Below are positions 1 through 7,715 of a stretch of 17,262 bases of DNA, in pieces. Position 1 is the first letter of the stretch; every line of letters starts with the position of its first letter. The notes under the pieces were generated by a model, which saw only the letters and a program-made list of their open reading frames with translations, searched no databases and was not told the DNA's origin. The translations under genes and the position numbers were made by a program. Location of the stretch: assembly GCA_020047885.1 (NCBI GenBank), contig JAIFNF010000103.1:1-17262 (forward strand), written 5' to 3'. The stretch comes from Gammaproteobacteria bacterium (GTDB taxonomy: Bacteria; Pseudomonadota; Gammaproteobacteria; Competibacterales; Competibacteraceae).

Positions 1-1
1 G

Positions 2-2017
2 CGGGAACAGGCCTATACGTTGTTCGAGAAGTATCTGACGTTCCTGAAGGAACACCGACTGTATGATCCGAATATTCTGGCGCATGACTATCTGACTCTG
101 ATTCAGCCGAGTTATGATTTTATTATTGTGGATGAAGTGCAGGATATTACCAATATTCAGTTGCAACTCATTCTGCGTAATTTAAAAAATCCCACGCAAT
201 TTCTACTGTGTGGCGACTCCAATCAAATTGTTCATCCAAATTTCTTTTCATGGTCTAACCTGAAATCGATGTTTTATCGGGCGGATGATCTAGAAACTGG
301 GCAGATTACCCGTATTCTGCATACTAACTACCGCAATGCGGCAATTATCACCGACTTAGCGAACCGCTTACTGCGCATTAAACAGCGCCGGTTTGGCTCT
401 ATCGACCGGGAAAGCCATTATTTAGTCACCAGTCTTGGCGACCGGGACGGCGACGTCCATTTTTTACCGGACAGCGAAGTAGCGAAGAAGGAACTGAATC
501 AGAAAACCCGCCTCTCTACCAAATTCGCCGTCCTGGTGATGCGCGATGAACAGAAAGCCGAGGCGCGACACTTTTTCGATACTCCCCTGTTGTTCAGCAT
601 TCAGGAAGCCAAAGGACTGGAATATGAAAATGTTATTTTATGGAATTTTATTTCCAGTGAGCGCGCCAATTTTCAGGCGATTGTCGACGGGATCAGCGCC
701 AGTGATCTGGAGGGCGATCCGACCTATGCGCGGGCGCGGGATAAAACGGACAAGTCGTCGGAAGTTTATAAATTTTTCATCAATGCCCTGTACGTGGCGA
801 TGACCCGCGCCGTTGGGAATCTTTACCTGATGGAGAGCGATACCCGCCATCCACTACTCGATTTGCTGGGTTTGAAAGATGTCCGTGGTCAAGTCTCGGT
901 CGCCGCGCAACAGTCCAGTCTGGAAGAATGGCAGGCTGAGGCGCGTAAGCTGGAATTACAGGGCAAGCAGGAACAGGCCGACGAAATTCGCCGCGGCATT
1001 CTCAAGACCCAGACGGTTCCCTGGGAGGTATGGAGCGGTGATCGGGTGCCTGATCTCATGGAACGAGCCTTTGATCCCAAACAAATTTCGCGGAAGCCCA
1101 AGCAGTCCTTGTTCGATTACGCCTTGTATTACGATGAACCGTCACTGATTCATCAACTCGACCAGCACCGGTTTGAACCGGCCCGCCCGTTGATGGAGGA
1201 GCATTACCGGCAGGGATTTGGTCTGCGCAAAGTCGTTTATGCCCGCCAGCGATCCAGTCTGCTGAAAAGATATTTGAGTCCCTATGAAGTACGGAATTTT
1301 AAGGACCTTCTGCGTCAGTGCGACAGTTACGGCATCGATTACCGTAATCAGTTTAATCAGACCCCGTTAATGCTGGCGGCGCGCACCGGCAATCTCGCCT
1401 TGCTGGATGCTTTGCTGGAACGCGGCGCTAACGCGGATTGCATTGATAATTACGGCCTGACCGCGTGGCAACTGGCCCTGTTGCGCGCTTTCGACGAGCA
1501 TGAATTCGCTACCCGTCAGTTTTCCGTCGTGCATGAACGCCTGCAAGCCTCCAGCATCAGCTTGAAAGCGGCGGATCGACTCATCAAACTCGATAATCGA
1601 GTCGGCGAATTCGTGGTTTTTCAGACCTTTTTCGTGTTATTACGCGCCAAGATCAACCAAACACAGGGCTGGTGGCGCACCGGCTTCAAAGCTGTGGATT
1701 TCAGCGAACGATTTGAGCATCTTCCTGACACGGTCATTCCACCACATCGCAAAAAGCGCACCTATTTTAACGCCCTGCTGGCCCGTAATGAGGTCAACGG
1801 TAGTAATCCCTATAACCGCTATCTGGTCAAACGCATTGCGACTGGTTATTACTTGCTCAATCCACGCCTGGAAGTACGCCGCGGCGATGACTGGCTGAAC
1901 GTCTATCATCTGGCCAATCTGCCACTCATGGAACAGACCAGCCGTGGAGGCAATAAACTGTTGGCGACGCTACAGCAGTTGATGGCCGGGGAAGAACCCG
2001 GTGCACCGGCAGAGTGA
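2..2017 (+). CDS. UvrD-like SF1 helicase, C-terminal part with ankyrin repeat (5' partial)
   Basis: The frame is already open at base 2, so the true start and the Walker A motif lie upstream of the window. Visible SF1A motifs are the Walker B/motif II IIVDEVQD (about nt 122-145), motif III CGDSNQIV, a motif V-like EAKGLEYENVIL (about 605-640) and motif VI VAMTRA (about 797-815). These identify a UvrD/Rep-family ATP-dependent DNA translocase. After the helicase core comes a helical linker and, at about nt 1340-1500, one clear ankyrin unit (TPLMLAARTGN, LLERGANADCIDNYGLTAW), then about 170 residues I do not recognise. An ankyrin module suggests a protein partner. The gene ends with TGA followed at once by TAG and converges on the next gene. 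The helicase family is sure; the cellular role is unknown. Confidence 0.9.
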   Translation, partial: REQAYTLFEKYLTFLKEHRLYDPNILAHDYLTLIQPSYDFIIVDEVQDITNIQLQLILRNLKNPTQFLLCGDSNQIVHPNFFSWSNLKSMFYRADDLETGQITRILHTNYRNAAIITDLANRLLRIKQRRFGSIDRESHYLVTSLGDRDGDVHFLPDSEVAKKELNQKTRLSTKFAVLVMRDEQKAEARHFFDTPLLFSIQEAKGLEYENVILWNFISSERANFQAIVDGISASDLEGDPTYARARDKTDKSSEVYKFFINALYVAMTRAVGNLYLMESDTRHPLLDLLGLKDVRGQVSVAAQQSSLEEWQAEARKLELQGKQEQADEIRRGILKTQTVPWEVWSGDRVPDLMERAFDPKQISRKPKQSLFDYALYYDEPSLIHQLDQHRFEPARPLMEEHYRQGFGLRKVVYARQRSSLLKRYLSPYEVRNFKDLLRQCDSYGIDYRNQFNQTPLMLAARTGNLALLDALLERGANADCIDNYGLTAWQLALLRAFDEHEFATRQFSVVHERLQASSISLKAADRLIKLDNRVGEFVVFQTFFVLLRAKINQTQGWWRTGFKAVDFSERFEHLPDTVIPPHRKKRTYFNALLARNEVNGSNPYNRYLVKRIATGYYLLNPRLEVRRGDDWLNVYHLANLPLMEQTSRGGNKLLATLQQLMAGEEPGAPAE

Positions 2018-2058
2018 TAGGAGCGCATCCTGATTGGGTAGGCAGATTCTGGAATACT

Positions 2059-2084
2059 AAAAAAGGGCAACCGGAAGGTCGCCC
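2059..2084 (-). terminator. Rho-independent terminator of the 425-aa gene
   Basis: Read on the minus strand, an 8-bp stem GGGCGACC / GGTTGCCC (one G-T pair) closes a TTCC loop and is followed directly by six T. It lies 12 nt past the stop of the minus-strand gene. The plus strand has no T run after the stem, so it probably acts in one direction only. Confidence 0.8.
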
Positions 2085-2096
2085 CGGTCAGATCGA

Positions 2097-3374
2097 TCAG
2101 ATCGGTGGCGCAATGAGTACCTGATCATGGTCGCCGACGACTCCGAGGCAGCGATCCGTTGGTGAATAGACCAGCCAGCCGGTTTGTTGGATCGTGTGTG
2201 GAACGCCGTAATGCTCGCTGCGCCGCTGAATCTCTCGGACAATGGCTTCTAAACCGGCGGCGTGCAGTGGATAAAAATGCTCCAGGCTGAGCAATTGACC
2301 GTCCTCCGCCAACGCCGCCAGGCTGTAAGCAATGACATCCAATTCATCGTCACCCTGCTGATTCACTAATAATCGGGTGGGCTGCCGATCACCCGCTAGG
2401 GCGTAAACGGTTTCCGCCAAGTAGTTTTCATTGAGAGCGGTCGCTGCCCGAATCGCGGCCATGGCTGCAGGAACCTCGTCGCATTCGATCTCCGGACTCC
2501 CGACGACGATGTGCAACGGCAATCCATAAGCGGGCAGCGCCACGGCATAGAGCCGGAACTGCCGCAGCCAGCGCCGATAAGCCGCATCCAGTTGGTCAGT
2601 CGCTACCGTTCGGCCAGGGCCAAAACGCGCCCAGGCATCGAAGGTGTAGAACGGTGCCCACGCGGCATCATCGGCCAAGAGGTAGCGGTTGCCACTGTCC
2701 GCCAGAATGACCTGGTGGGGTCCCGGACGCTCGAACAGCGCCGGTTCCAGCAACTGCCAAAGACCTTGCAAATCATTGTCTTCCAACTGAGTCCGTAGCC
2801 ACGCGCACAAGTCGCCAAGCGTGGCGTAGAACAGGTTCAGAATCGGAATATTGAACTGGGTTTGCACCGCAGCGCGGGTCGCCTCGGAAGGCTCGCCGCC
2901 CTGCGCCAGATTATTTTCCAGATCCGGGTACAGCCGATCCATAACTTCGCCGGGACCCACCAGGCAGAAGGGCAGCAAGGCCAGTGGGCCAAAGGTCGAT
3001 TGCGGTTGGGGGTTGAGCGCCGCGATGGGGAAGCGATCCCCACTGGCACCGAGCGCGAGCCGGGGTGGCGGTAACCCGTTATTGCGCGGTGCGCGGCGCA
3101 TCAAATCAGCCAGGGCGGTCAGCAACGGAAATCCGGGACGGAAGATGTCGGTCTGGTCGTATAACGCACCCGCCAGCACCAGGCCGGCGGGGGCAATCCC
3201 TTCGTCGAGCAAGCGGTTCAGGTCGTCAGCGATATGCCCGGCCAGCGCGTTGGCCGCTTCACGGACCAGTAATGGCGGAGCCTTATCCAGGCATTGGAAT
3301 GACTGGTTATCAATTTCGATACAAAGTAGGCCGGAGCAAAAATCCAGATCCGGTGGGCTAGACTGAGTGTTCAA
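2097..3374 (-). CDS. Uncharacterised 425-aa protein
   Basis: I do not recognise this family. The start is TTG at 3374, supported by a full AGGAGG Shine-Dalgarno (3384-3389) nine bases upstream; an ATG start is not needed. The protein is acidic, rich in Leu, Ala and Pro, with no signal peptide, transmembrane segment or evident catalytic motif, so it should be cytosolic. The N-terminal third looks alpha/beta; the C-terminal half has amphipathic segments and ends in a predicted beta-rich tail (GWLVYSPTDRCLGVVGDHD). It is monocistronic: bluB upstream is 140 bp away and a terminator follows directly. Overlapping plus-strand frames (for example 2851-3366) are shadows. Coding is fairly sure, function unknown. 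Confidence 0.8.
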   Translation of the reverse strand: MNTQSSPPDLDFCSGLLCIEIDNQSFQCLDKAPPLLVREAANALAGHIADDLNRLLDEGIAPAGLVLAGALYDQTDIFRPGFPLLTALADLMRRAPRNNGLPPPRLALGASGDRFPIAALNPQPQSTFGPLALLPFCLVGPGEVMDRLYPDLENNLAQGGEPSEATRAAVQTQFNIPILNLFYATLGDLCAWLRTQLEDNDLQGLWQLLEPALFERPGPHQVILADSGNRYLLADDAAWAPFYTFDAWARFGPGRTVATDQLDAAYRRWLRQFRLYAVALPAYGLPLHIVVGSPEIECDEVPAAMAAIRAATALNENYLAETVYALAGDRQPTRLLVNQQGDDELDVIAYSLAALAEDGQLLSLEHFYPLHAAGLEAIVREIQRRSEHYGVPHTIQQTGWLVYSPTDRCLGVVGDHDQVLIAPPI

Positions 3375-3514
3375 GGGAACAGACCTCCTGGTGGGCTAAA
3401 GTTGGCGCTTATCGTCGCGCATCTTGAACAAAAGATACAGAACAAAAAATTGATGGACATTGAAGCGGTTGTAGCGGTTTTTTTCGGGGACTGCGCCGGG
3501 TTGCAGGGCGCTCT

Positions 3515-4198
3515 TCAACCCGGCCAGTGGTTTTCCGCGACCAGGGTATGGAGGGGTTGGCGTTCTGCCCAGCCTTCCAGTTCCAGCATTGGCTTTTCAT
3601 AGAAACGCTCGGTCGGTCCCAAACAGAGCACTGCGATAGGCCGCGCCCCGGACGGCATGGCCAATAATGCCGCCAACGCGTCGGGATCGAACAGCGAGAC
3701 CCAGCCCATCCCCAATCCCTCGGCGCGAGCTGCCAGCCACAGGTTCTGAATCGCGCAGGCGGCCGACGCCAAATCCATCTCCGGTAACGTGCGCCGCCCA
3801 AAGACATGCCGTTCACGGCCATCCATCAGCGCTACGACCAACAGCTCCGCAGATTCCCGCACGCCTTCGACTTTGAGGCGCAGAAACTCATCCTCCCGTT
3901 CGCCCAGGGCTTTAGCCGTGTGGCGACGTTCAGCCTCGACCAGCTCGTAAATCGCCATGCGCAACGCCGGGTCGGTGATGCGAATAAAGCGCCAGGGCTG
4001 CATGAAGCCGACGCTCGGTCCCTGGTGCGCCGCCGCCAGTAACCGGGTCAGTTGGGCTTCCGGCACGTTCCCTGGACAAAAGTGGCGAACATCGCGGCGC
4101 AACGCAATCGCCTTGTAGACGGCGGCAATTTCGCCGACATCAAATTGATGAGGATTATGGGATAGTGGGGGCGTCGGCGAGCGGGGATCAGCATTCAT
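3515..4198 (-). CDS. bluB: 5,6-dimethylbenzimidazole synthase BluB
   Basis: BluB is a flavin-destroying member of the nitroreductase fold that converts reduced FMN and O2 to 5,6-dimethylbenzimidazole, the lower ligand of cobalamin, in the cytoplasm. Family signatures are present in order: RRDVRHF near the N-terminus (FMN phosphate contacts), PSVGFMQPWRFI (the BluB-type glycine/Trp loop), the AERRHTAKALGERE helix, the FGRRTLPEMD segment, and GLGMGWVSLFDP toward the C-terminus. Starting at ATG 4198 gives 227 aa, normal for BluB. The longer in-frame start at 4306 would add 36 non-conserved residues and overlap the divergent gene. No other cobalamin gene and no B12 riboswitch is visible nearby, so it stands alone here. 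Confidence 0.92.
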   Translation of the reverse strand: MNADPRSPTPPLSHNPHQFDVGEIAAVYKAIALRRDVRHFCPGNVPEAQLTRLLAAAHQGPSVGFMQPWRFIRITDPALRMAIYELVEAERRHTAKALGEREDEFLRLKVEGVRESAELLVVALMDGRERHVFGRRTLPEMDLASAACAIQNLWLAARAEGLGMGWVSLFDPDALAALLAMPSGARPIAVLCLGPTERFYEKPMLELEGWAERQPLHTLVAENHWPG

Positions 4199-4266
4199 CA
4201 AGGGATACCGGTGGAATAAAAATTTGCGGTTATTGTAGCTATGGAAACGGGTGAGCATTAACATTT

Positions 4267-5862
4267 GTGACTTCAACCACGTTGTTCGACCTGGGGATAA
4301 ATCCATTGAACATCACCCAACCTGACCTTGGTCAACTCTGGCAGAAAATTCCCAAGCCGACCTGGCCGACCCGACTGGGTCAGGCCGGCACCGTCGTTTT
4401 CGGCGTTGGCCTGTTGCTGTCCCTACTGATTTTTATCTGGTTTTTCTGCCGAATCGAACCGGGTTCCGGCGAGATTGCCGTCCTGATCCGCAAGATTGGC
4501 GATGATTTACCGCCCGGCGCTATTCTCGCGTTGGAACCGGGGCAAAAGGGCATCCAGTTTGAGGTGTTGGCGGAAGGGCGCTATTTCCGTGATCCCTACA
4601 CTTGGGGCTGGCGCATCGCGAAAATCACCGATATTCCCGCCGGCAAACTCGGTGTGGTGAGCCGCCTCTACGGTCAGGAACCGGCGCACGGGCGGATCCT
4701 GGTCGATGGCGACTGTGGCAAGGCTAAACTTGGTGATGAGAAAGGCATCATCACGACCGTGCTGGGACCGGGGAAATACCGTATCAATCCCTACGCCTGC
4801 CGGGTGGAACTGTTTGACGCCCTGTCAATTCGCCCCGGCGCGGTCGGCGTGGTCACCTCGCTGGTGGGCGCGGATGTTCTGAACGGCGAGCTGGCGGCTA
4901 AGGATCGCAATACCTATCTGGTGGGCGAGGGTCTCAAGGGCGTGGTGCCCCAGGTGCTGGACCCCGGCACCTATTACCTGAATCCCTATCTCTACAACGT
5001 GGTCGAGGTGACTCTGCAAAGCCAGCGCTTTGTGCTGGGCGGCGAGGACGCCATCAGCTTTTTGACGCTGGACGGCTTCACTGTCGATATCGAGGGTACT
5101 CTGGAATTCGGCATCGAACGGGACAAGGCGGCGCTGATCACCCATCAGGTCGGCGATATGGAGGATGTACTCAAAAAGCTAATCCTGCCGCGTGCCCGGG
5201 GCTTCAGCCGCATCGAGGGCAGTAAGCATCCCGCGATCAACTTCATCGTCGGCGAAACCCGGCAAAAGTTTCAGGATAATCTGGAGCAGCATCTGCGGGT
5301 CAACGCCGCTGATTGGGGGGTTGCGATTAAATCGGTGCTGATTCGCAATATTGTCACGCCGGACGCCATTTCCAGCATTATCCGTGACCGCGAGGTGAGC
5401 GTGCAGAACGCCCGCAAATTCGAGCAGCAGATTGAACAGGCGCGGTCGTTGGCCGAACTGACCCGGCAAGAAATGCTGGCGAAACAGAATCAGGAAAAGG
5501 TTGCCGCCGAAACCAGCCGCATTCAGGCGGTGATTCGGGCGGAACAGGATTTGGCGGTACAGATCACGGCTGCTAACCGGGAACTGGAAGTGGCTCGGCT
5601 GGAAAATCAGGCGGCTGCCGCCCAGGCGGAAGCGATTCTGGCCAAAGCCCAGGCGGATCATGATGTGATTGCGCTGAATAACCAGGCGCAGGCGGATGTG
5701 ATGGTGTCCCAGGTGCGTGCTTTTAAAACCGGAATGAATCTGGCGCGCTATGCCTTCTATCAGAAACTCGGGCCACGCATTCACTCGTTGCTCGGCAGTG
5801 ATGCGCCCAGCAGCTTCGGTGGCCTGTTCCTGCCCTATCTGCCCAAGGAGGCGAAGCCATGA
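4267..5862 (+). CDS. Membrane-anchored SPFH/band-7 protein with three internal repeats
   Basis: A single transmembrane helix at residues about 40-61 is followed by an extended region holding three copies of a motif G-x-K-G-[VI]-x4-L-x-[EP]-G-x-Y-x2-[ND]-P. The invariant Lys is at residues 94, 159 and 224, an exact 65-residue period. An SPFH/prohibitin-like domain follows (about 250-375, including LILPRARGFSRIEG and the IVGETRQKFQDNLEQHL helix), then a long Ala/Gln/Glu-rich coiled coil (about 375-490). SPFH proteins form oligomeric membrane scaffolds. The GTG start at 4267 is the first possible one after the stop at 4252; its Shine-Dalgarno (GGGTGAG, 11 nt away) is weak. The next gene overlaps by ATGA, so the two are translationally coupled. 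The substrate or partner is unknown. Confidence 0.85.
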   Translation: MTSTTLFDLGINPLNITQPDLGQLWQKIPKPTWPTRLGQAGTVVFGVGLLLSLLIFIWFFCRIEPGSGEIAVLIRKIGDDLPPGAILALEPGQKGIQFEVLAEGRYFRDPYTWGWRIAKITDIPAGKLGVVSRLYGQEPAHGRILVDGDCGKAKLGDEKGIITTVLGPGKYRINPYACRVELFDALSIRPGAVGVVTSLVGADVLNGELAAKDRNTYLVGEGLKGVVPQVLDPGTYYLNPYLYNVVEVTLQSQRFVLGGEDAISFLTLDGFTVDIEGTLEFGIERDKAALITHQVGDMEDVLKKLILPRARGFSRIEGSKHPAINFIVGETRQKFQDNLEQHLRVNAADWGVAIKSVLIRNIVTPDAISSIIRDREVSVQNARKFEQQIEQARSLAELTRQEMLAKQNQEKVAAETSRIQAVIRAEQDLAVQITAANRELEVARLENQAAAAQAEAILAKAQADHDVIALNNQAQADVMVSQVRAFKTGMNLARYAFYQKLGPRIHSLLGSDAPSSFGGLFLPYLPKEAKP

Positions 5863-6611
5863 GTATGGTGAAAATGGGGATCGGCGCGGTGATTTCCGCA
5901 GCGCTGGCGTGGTTCATCTGGCAGTGGGGGTTCTGCCGGTTCTATGTTGAACCGGGTTACATGGCGATTGTGACCGCCAAGAGTGGCGAGGCGCTGCCGC
6001 CCGGGCAGATTCTCGCCCAGCCCGGCCAGAAAGGGATGCAGGAACAGCCGCTCGGCGAGGGTCGGCATTTTCTCAATCCCTGGCTGTACGAACACCAGAT
6101 CATGCCGGTGGTGACCATTCCCCCCGGCAAAGTGGGCGTGGTCACCTCCAAGGTCGGCGTGGAACTGCCGCCGGGCGAGTTTCTGGCGGAACCCGGTCAG
6201 AAAGGCATCTGGCGGCGGACGCTGGGTCCGGGTAAGCATCGCTTCAATCCTTATGGCTATCAGATTGATATTACCGATGCTATCAGCATCCCGATAGGCT
6301 ATGTCGGGGTGGTGACCAGTCTGTCCGGCAAGCAGACCACCCCCGACGCTTTCGCTGGTCCCGGCGAGAAAGGGGTGCGCCAGGACATCCTGCAACCTGG
6401 CCTGTATTACGTGAATCCGAAGGCGCTGCAAGTGGATCTGCTGGAAATTGGCGTCAATCAGGTCTCGCTACTGGGCAAGACCGGCGGTGAAGTGGTGACC
6501 AAGGCGCAGATGGCCTCGCAGAATGTGGCGATGGAAGGTTTGCAGAATGGATTACCTGACGCAGCAGCGGGCGCAGGAGCCGGCGGCCGAGTCGGCCAAG
6601 GCGGACAGTAG
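5859..6611 (+). CDS. Second SPFH protein, N-terminal half (frame-shifted or split)
   Basis: Starts at an ATGA overlap with the preceding SPFH gene. Residues 7-24 form a membrane anchor, followed by three repeats of the same kind as in its neighbour (Lys at 58, 115 and 171, period 56-57), with the recurrent VGVVTS strand between units. The frame then runs through VTKAQMASQNVAMEGLQN and ends in a 20-residue Gly/Ala-rich tail that looks non-native (GLPDAAAG and on). The SPFH domain and coiled coil that should follow are encoded in another frame from about 6547. Joining the halves would give about 570 aa, close to the 531 aa of the paralogue. I read this as one ancestral gene with an indel near 6545-6610, or a natural split kept alive by coupling. 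Confidence 0.75.
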   Translation: MSMVKMGIGAVISAALAWFIWQWGFCRFYVEPGYMAIVTAKSGEALPPGQILAQPGQKGMQEQPLGEGRHFLNPWLYEHQIMPVVTIPPGKVGVVTSKVGVELPPGEFLAEPGQKGIWRRTLGPGKHRFNPYGYQIDITDAISIPIGYVGVVTSLSGKQTTPDAFAGPGEKGVRQDILQPGLYYVNPKALQVDLLEIGVNQVSLLGKTGGEVVTKAQMASQNVAMEGLQNGLPDAAAGAGAGGRVGQGGQ

Positions 6612-7578
6612 CAGCAGTTACAGTAGTTCCCGCAGAGGTGCTCCGGCCAGGAAAGCGGCTGCCTCGGAGGCGGCGGTTCCCCAGGCACCGTCTAAGCCGC
6701 AGACGCCGCCGGATTTCAGCAACCTGCTCAGTCTGAACCAGTTTGTCGAATTTCCCTCCCGCGACGGTTTTGAAATCAGCCTGGACATGACGGTGGAATT
6801 CGAGTTCCTGCCGGAACATATTGCCTGGATTTATCAAAGCTATGGCGACCTGCCCGCGGTGGTAGACAAGATCATCATGCCGCAAATTCTGTCGGTGTCC
6901 CGGCTGAAGGGTTCCGCCTATCGCGCCAAGGACTTCATCGTGGGCGAAGGGCGGGAGAAGTTTCAGAACGACCTGACCGAAACGCTGGCCCGGACCATTG
7001 AGGAAAAGCGCATCGTCGTGCACGACGCGCTGATCCGGCATGTCAATGTCCCCATGCAGATTCTCGACCCGATCCAGCAGGCCAGCGTGGCCATCGAGCA
7101 GGATCTGACGAATAAGGAGAAGCAGAACACGGCGCGTAAACAGGCGGAATTGAATACCGAACTGGGGCTGGTCGAGCAGCGCCGGCAACAGGTCGCGCAG
7201 GAAACCGAGAAACTCAAGGCGGAAATTCTGGCCGATCAGCAGAAGCAGGTGGCCCAACTCAAAGCGGAAGCCCAGCGGCAGGCGGCCGAGATCGAGAAGC
7301 AGACCGCGGTGGTTCACGCGGATAAAACCCGCACACTCGGCCAGGCGCAGGCGACCACCGTGACCCTGGTGGAAGGTGAGAAGGCCAAGGGGTTTGAACT
7401 CAAGGCGGCGGCATTCGGTGATCCGGCAGCGTTTACCCTGTGGGAGTTCGCCCACAACCTGAACCCGAACGTGCAGGTCAACATTTTACATGCCGGTCCC
7501 GGAACGCTCTGGACGGATCTGGAAAAGGCGAATTTGGGGGAACTGGGCGGCGCGGCAGTGTTGAAGCAGGACCGCTAA
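6547..7578 (+). CDS. Second SPFH protein, C-terminal half (SPFH domain and coiled coil)
   Basis: Carries the SPFH domain missing from the previous frame: a Ser/Ala/Pro-rich linker, then NQFVEFPSRDGFEISLDMTV, VVDKIIMPQILSVSRLKGS and FIVGEGREKFQNDLTETL, which align with the paralogue's segments. About 130 residues of Gln/Lys/Glu-rich coiled coil and a C-terminal tail (LWEFAHNLNPNVQVNILHAGPGTLW) follow; the tail resembles flotillin-like C-termini that oligomerise. I prefer ATG 6547 over ATG 6523 because GAAGG (6534-6538) sits 8 nt upstream, which would allow internal initiation even with the frame break. On its own this half has no membrane anchor, so its location depends on pairing with the other half or with the paralogue. 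Confidence 0.75.
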   Translation: MDYLTQQRAQEPAAESAKADSSSSYSSSRRGAPARKAAASEAAVPQAPSKPQTPPDFSNLLSLNQFVEFPSRDGFEISLDMTVEFEFLPEHIAWIYQSYGDLPAVVDKIIMPQILSVSRLKGSAYRAKDFIVGEGREKFQNDLTETLARTIEEKRIVVHDALIRHVNVPMQILDPIQQASVAIEQDLTNKEKQNTARKQAELNTELGLVEQRRQQVAQETEKLKAEILADQQKQVAQLKAEAQRQAAEIEKQTAVVHADKTRTLGQAQATTVTLVEGEKAKGFELKAAAFGDPAAFTLWEFAHNLNPNVQVNILHAGPGTLWTDLEKANLGELGGAAVLKQDR

Positions 7579-7631
7579 GGTAATTTCTCACAAAGACCAC
7601 ACCGGGCGTCGATAATTATTCCAGATAACCG

Positions 7632-7710
7632 GCCACGGAATGACACGGAAACGCACTGAAAAAGAAAGAATTTTCCGTGTTTTTCCGTGTCATTCCGTGG
7701 CTAAAATTCT
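7632..7710. repeat. Dispersed palindromic repeat, copy 1
   Basis: A perfect 20-bp inverted repeat (7632-7651 and 7682-7701, beginning GCCACGGAATGACACGG) encloses an AT-rich loop that holds an extra partial arm TTTTCCGTGT (7671-7680). The downstream flank CTAAAATTCT and a nearby ACGTT are shared with copy 2. It lies in the gap between two convergent genes, where such a hairpin could stop transcription from both sides. I have no name for it. Confidence 0.85.
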
Positions 7711-7715
7711 CACGT

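Noticed and set aside
2851..3366. Plus-strand open frame of 171 codons inside the 425-aa gene
   Set aside because: Composition is typical of a shadow frame (Ser/Arg/Pro/Gly-rich). The minus-strand gene has an AGGAGG start site and a terminator.
3496..3523. Hairpin CCGGGTTG/CAACCCGG at the bluB stop codon as a terminator
   Set aside because: On the minus strand it is followed by a run of A rather than T, and the 12-nt loop begins inside the gene end. It may still stabilise the mRNA.
5835..6431. Minus-strand open frame of 198 codons opposite the SPFH repeats
   Set aside because: It is antisense to the conserved GxKG repeats; the repetitive appearance of its translation is a by-product of those repeats.
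6454..7455. Long minus-strand open frame (333 codons) opposite the SPFH coiled coil
   Set aside because: It mirrors a GC-rich coiled-coil gene and its translation is Leu/Arg/His-rich without any domain. The plus strand has recognisable SPFH and coiled-coil sequence.
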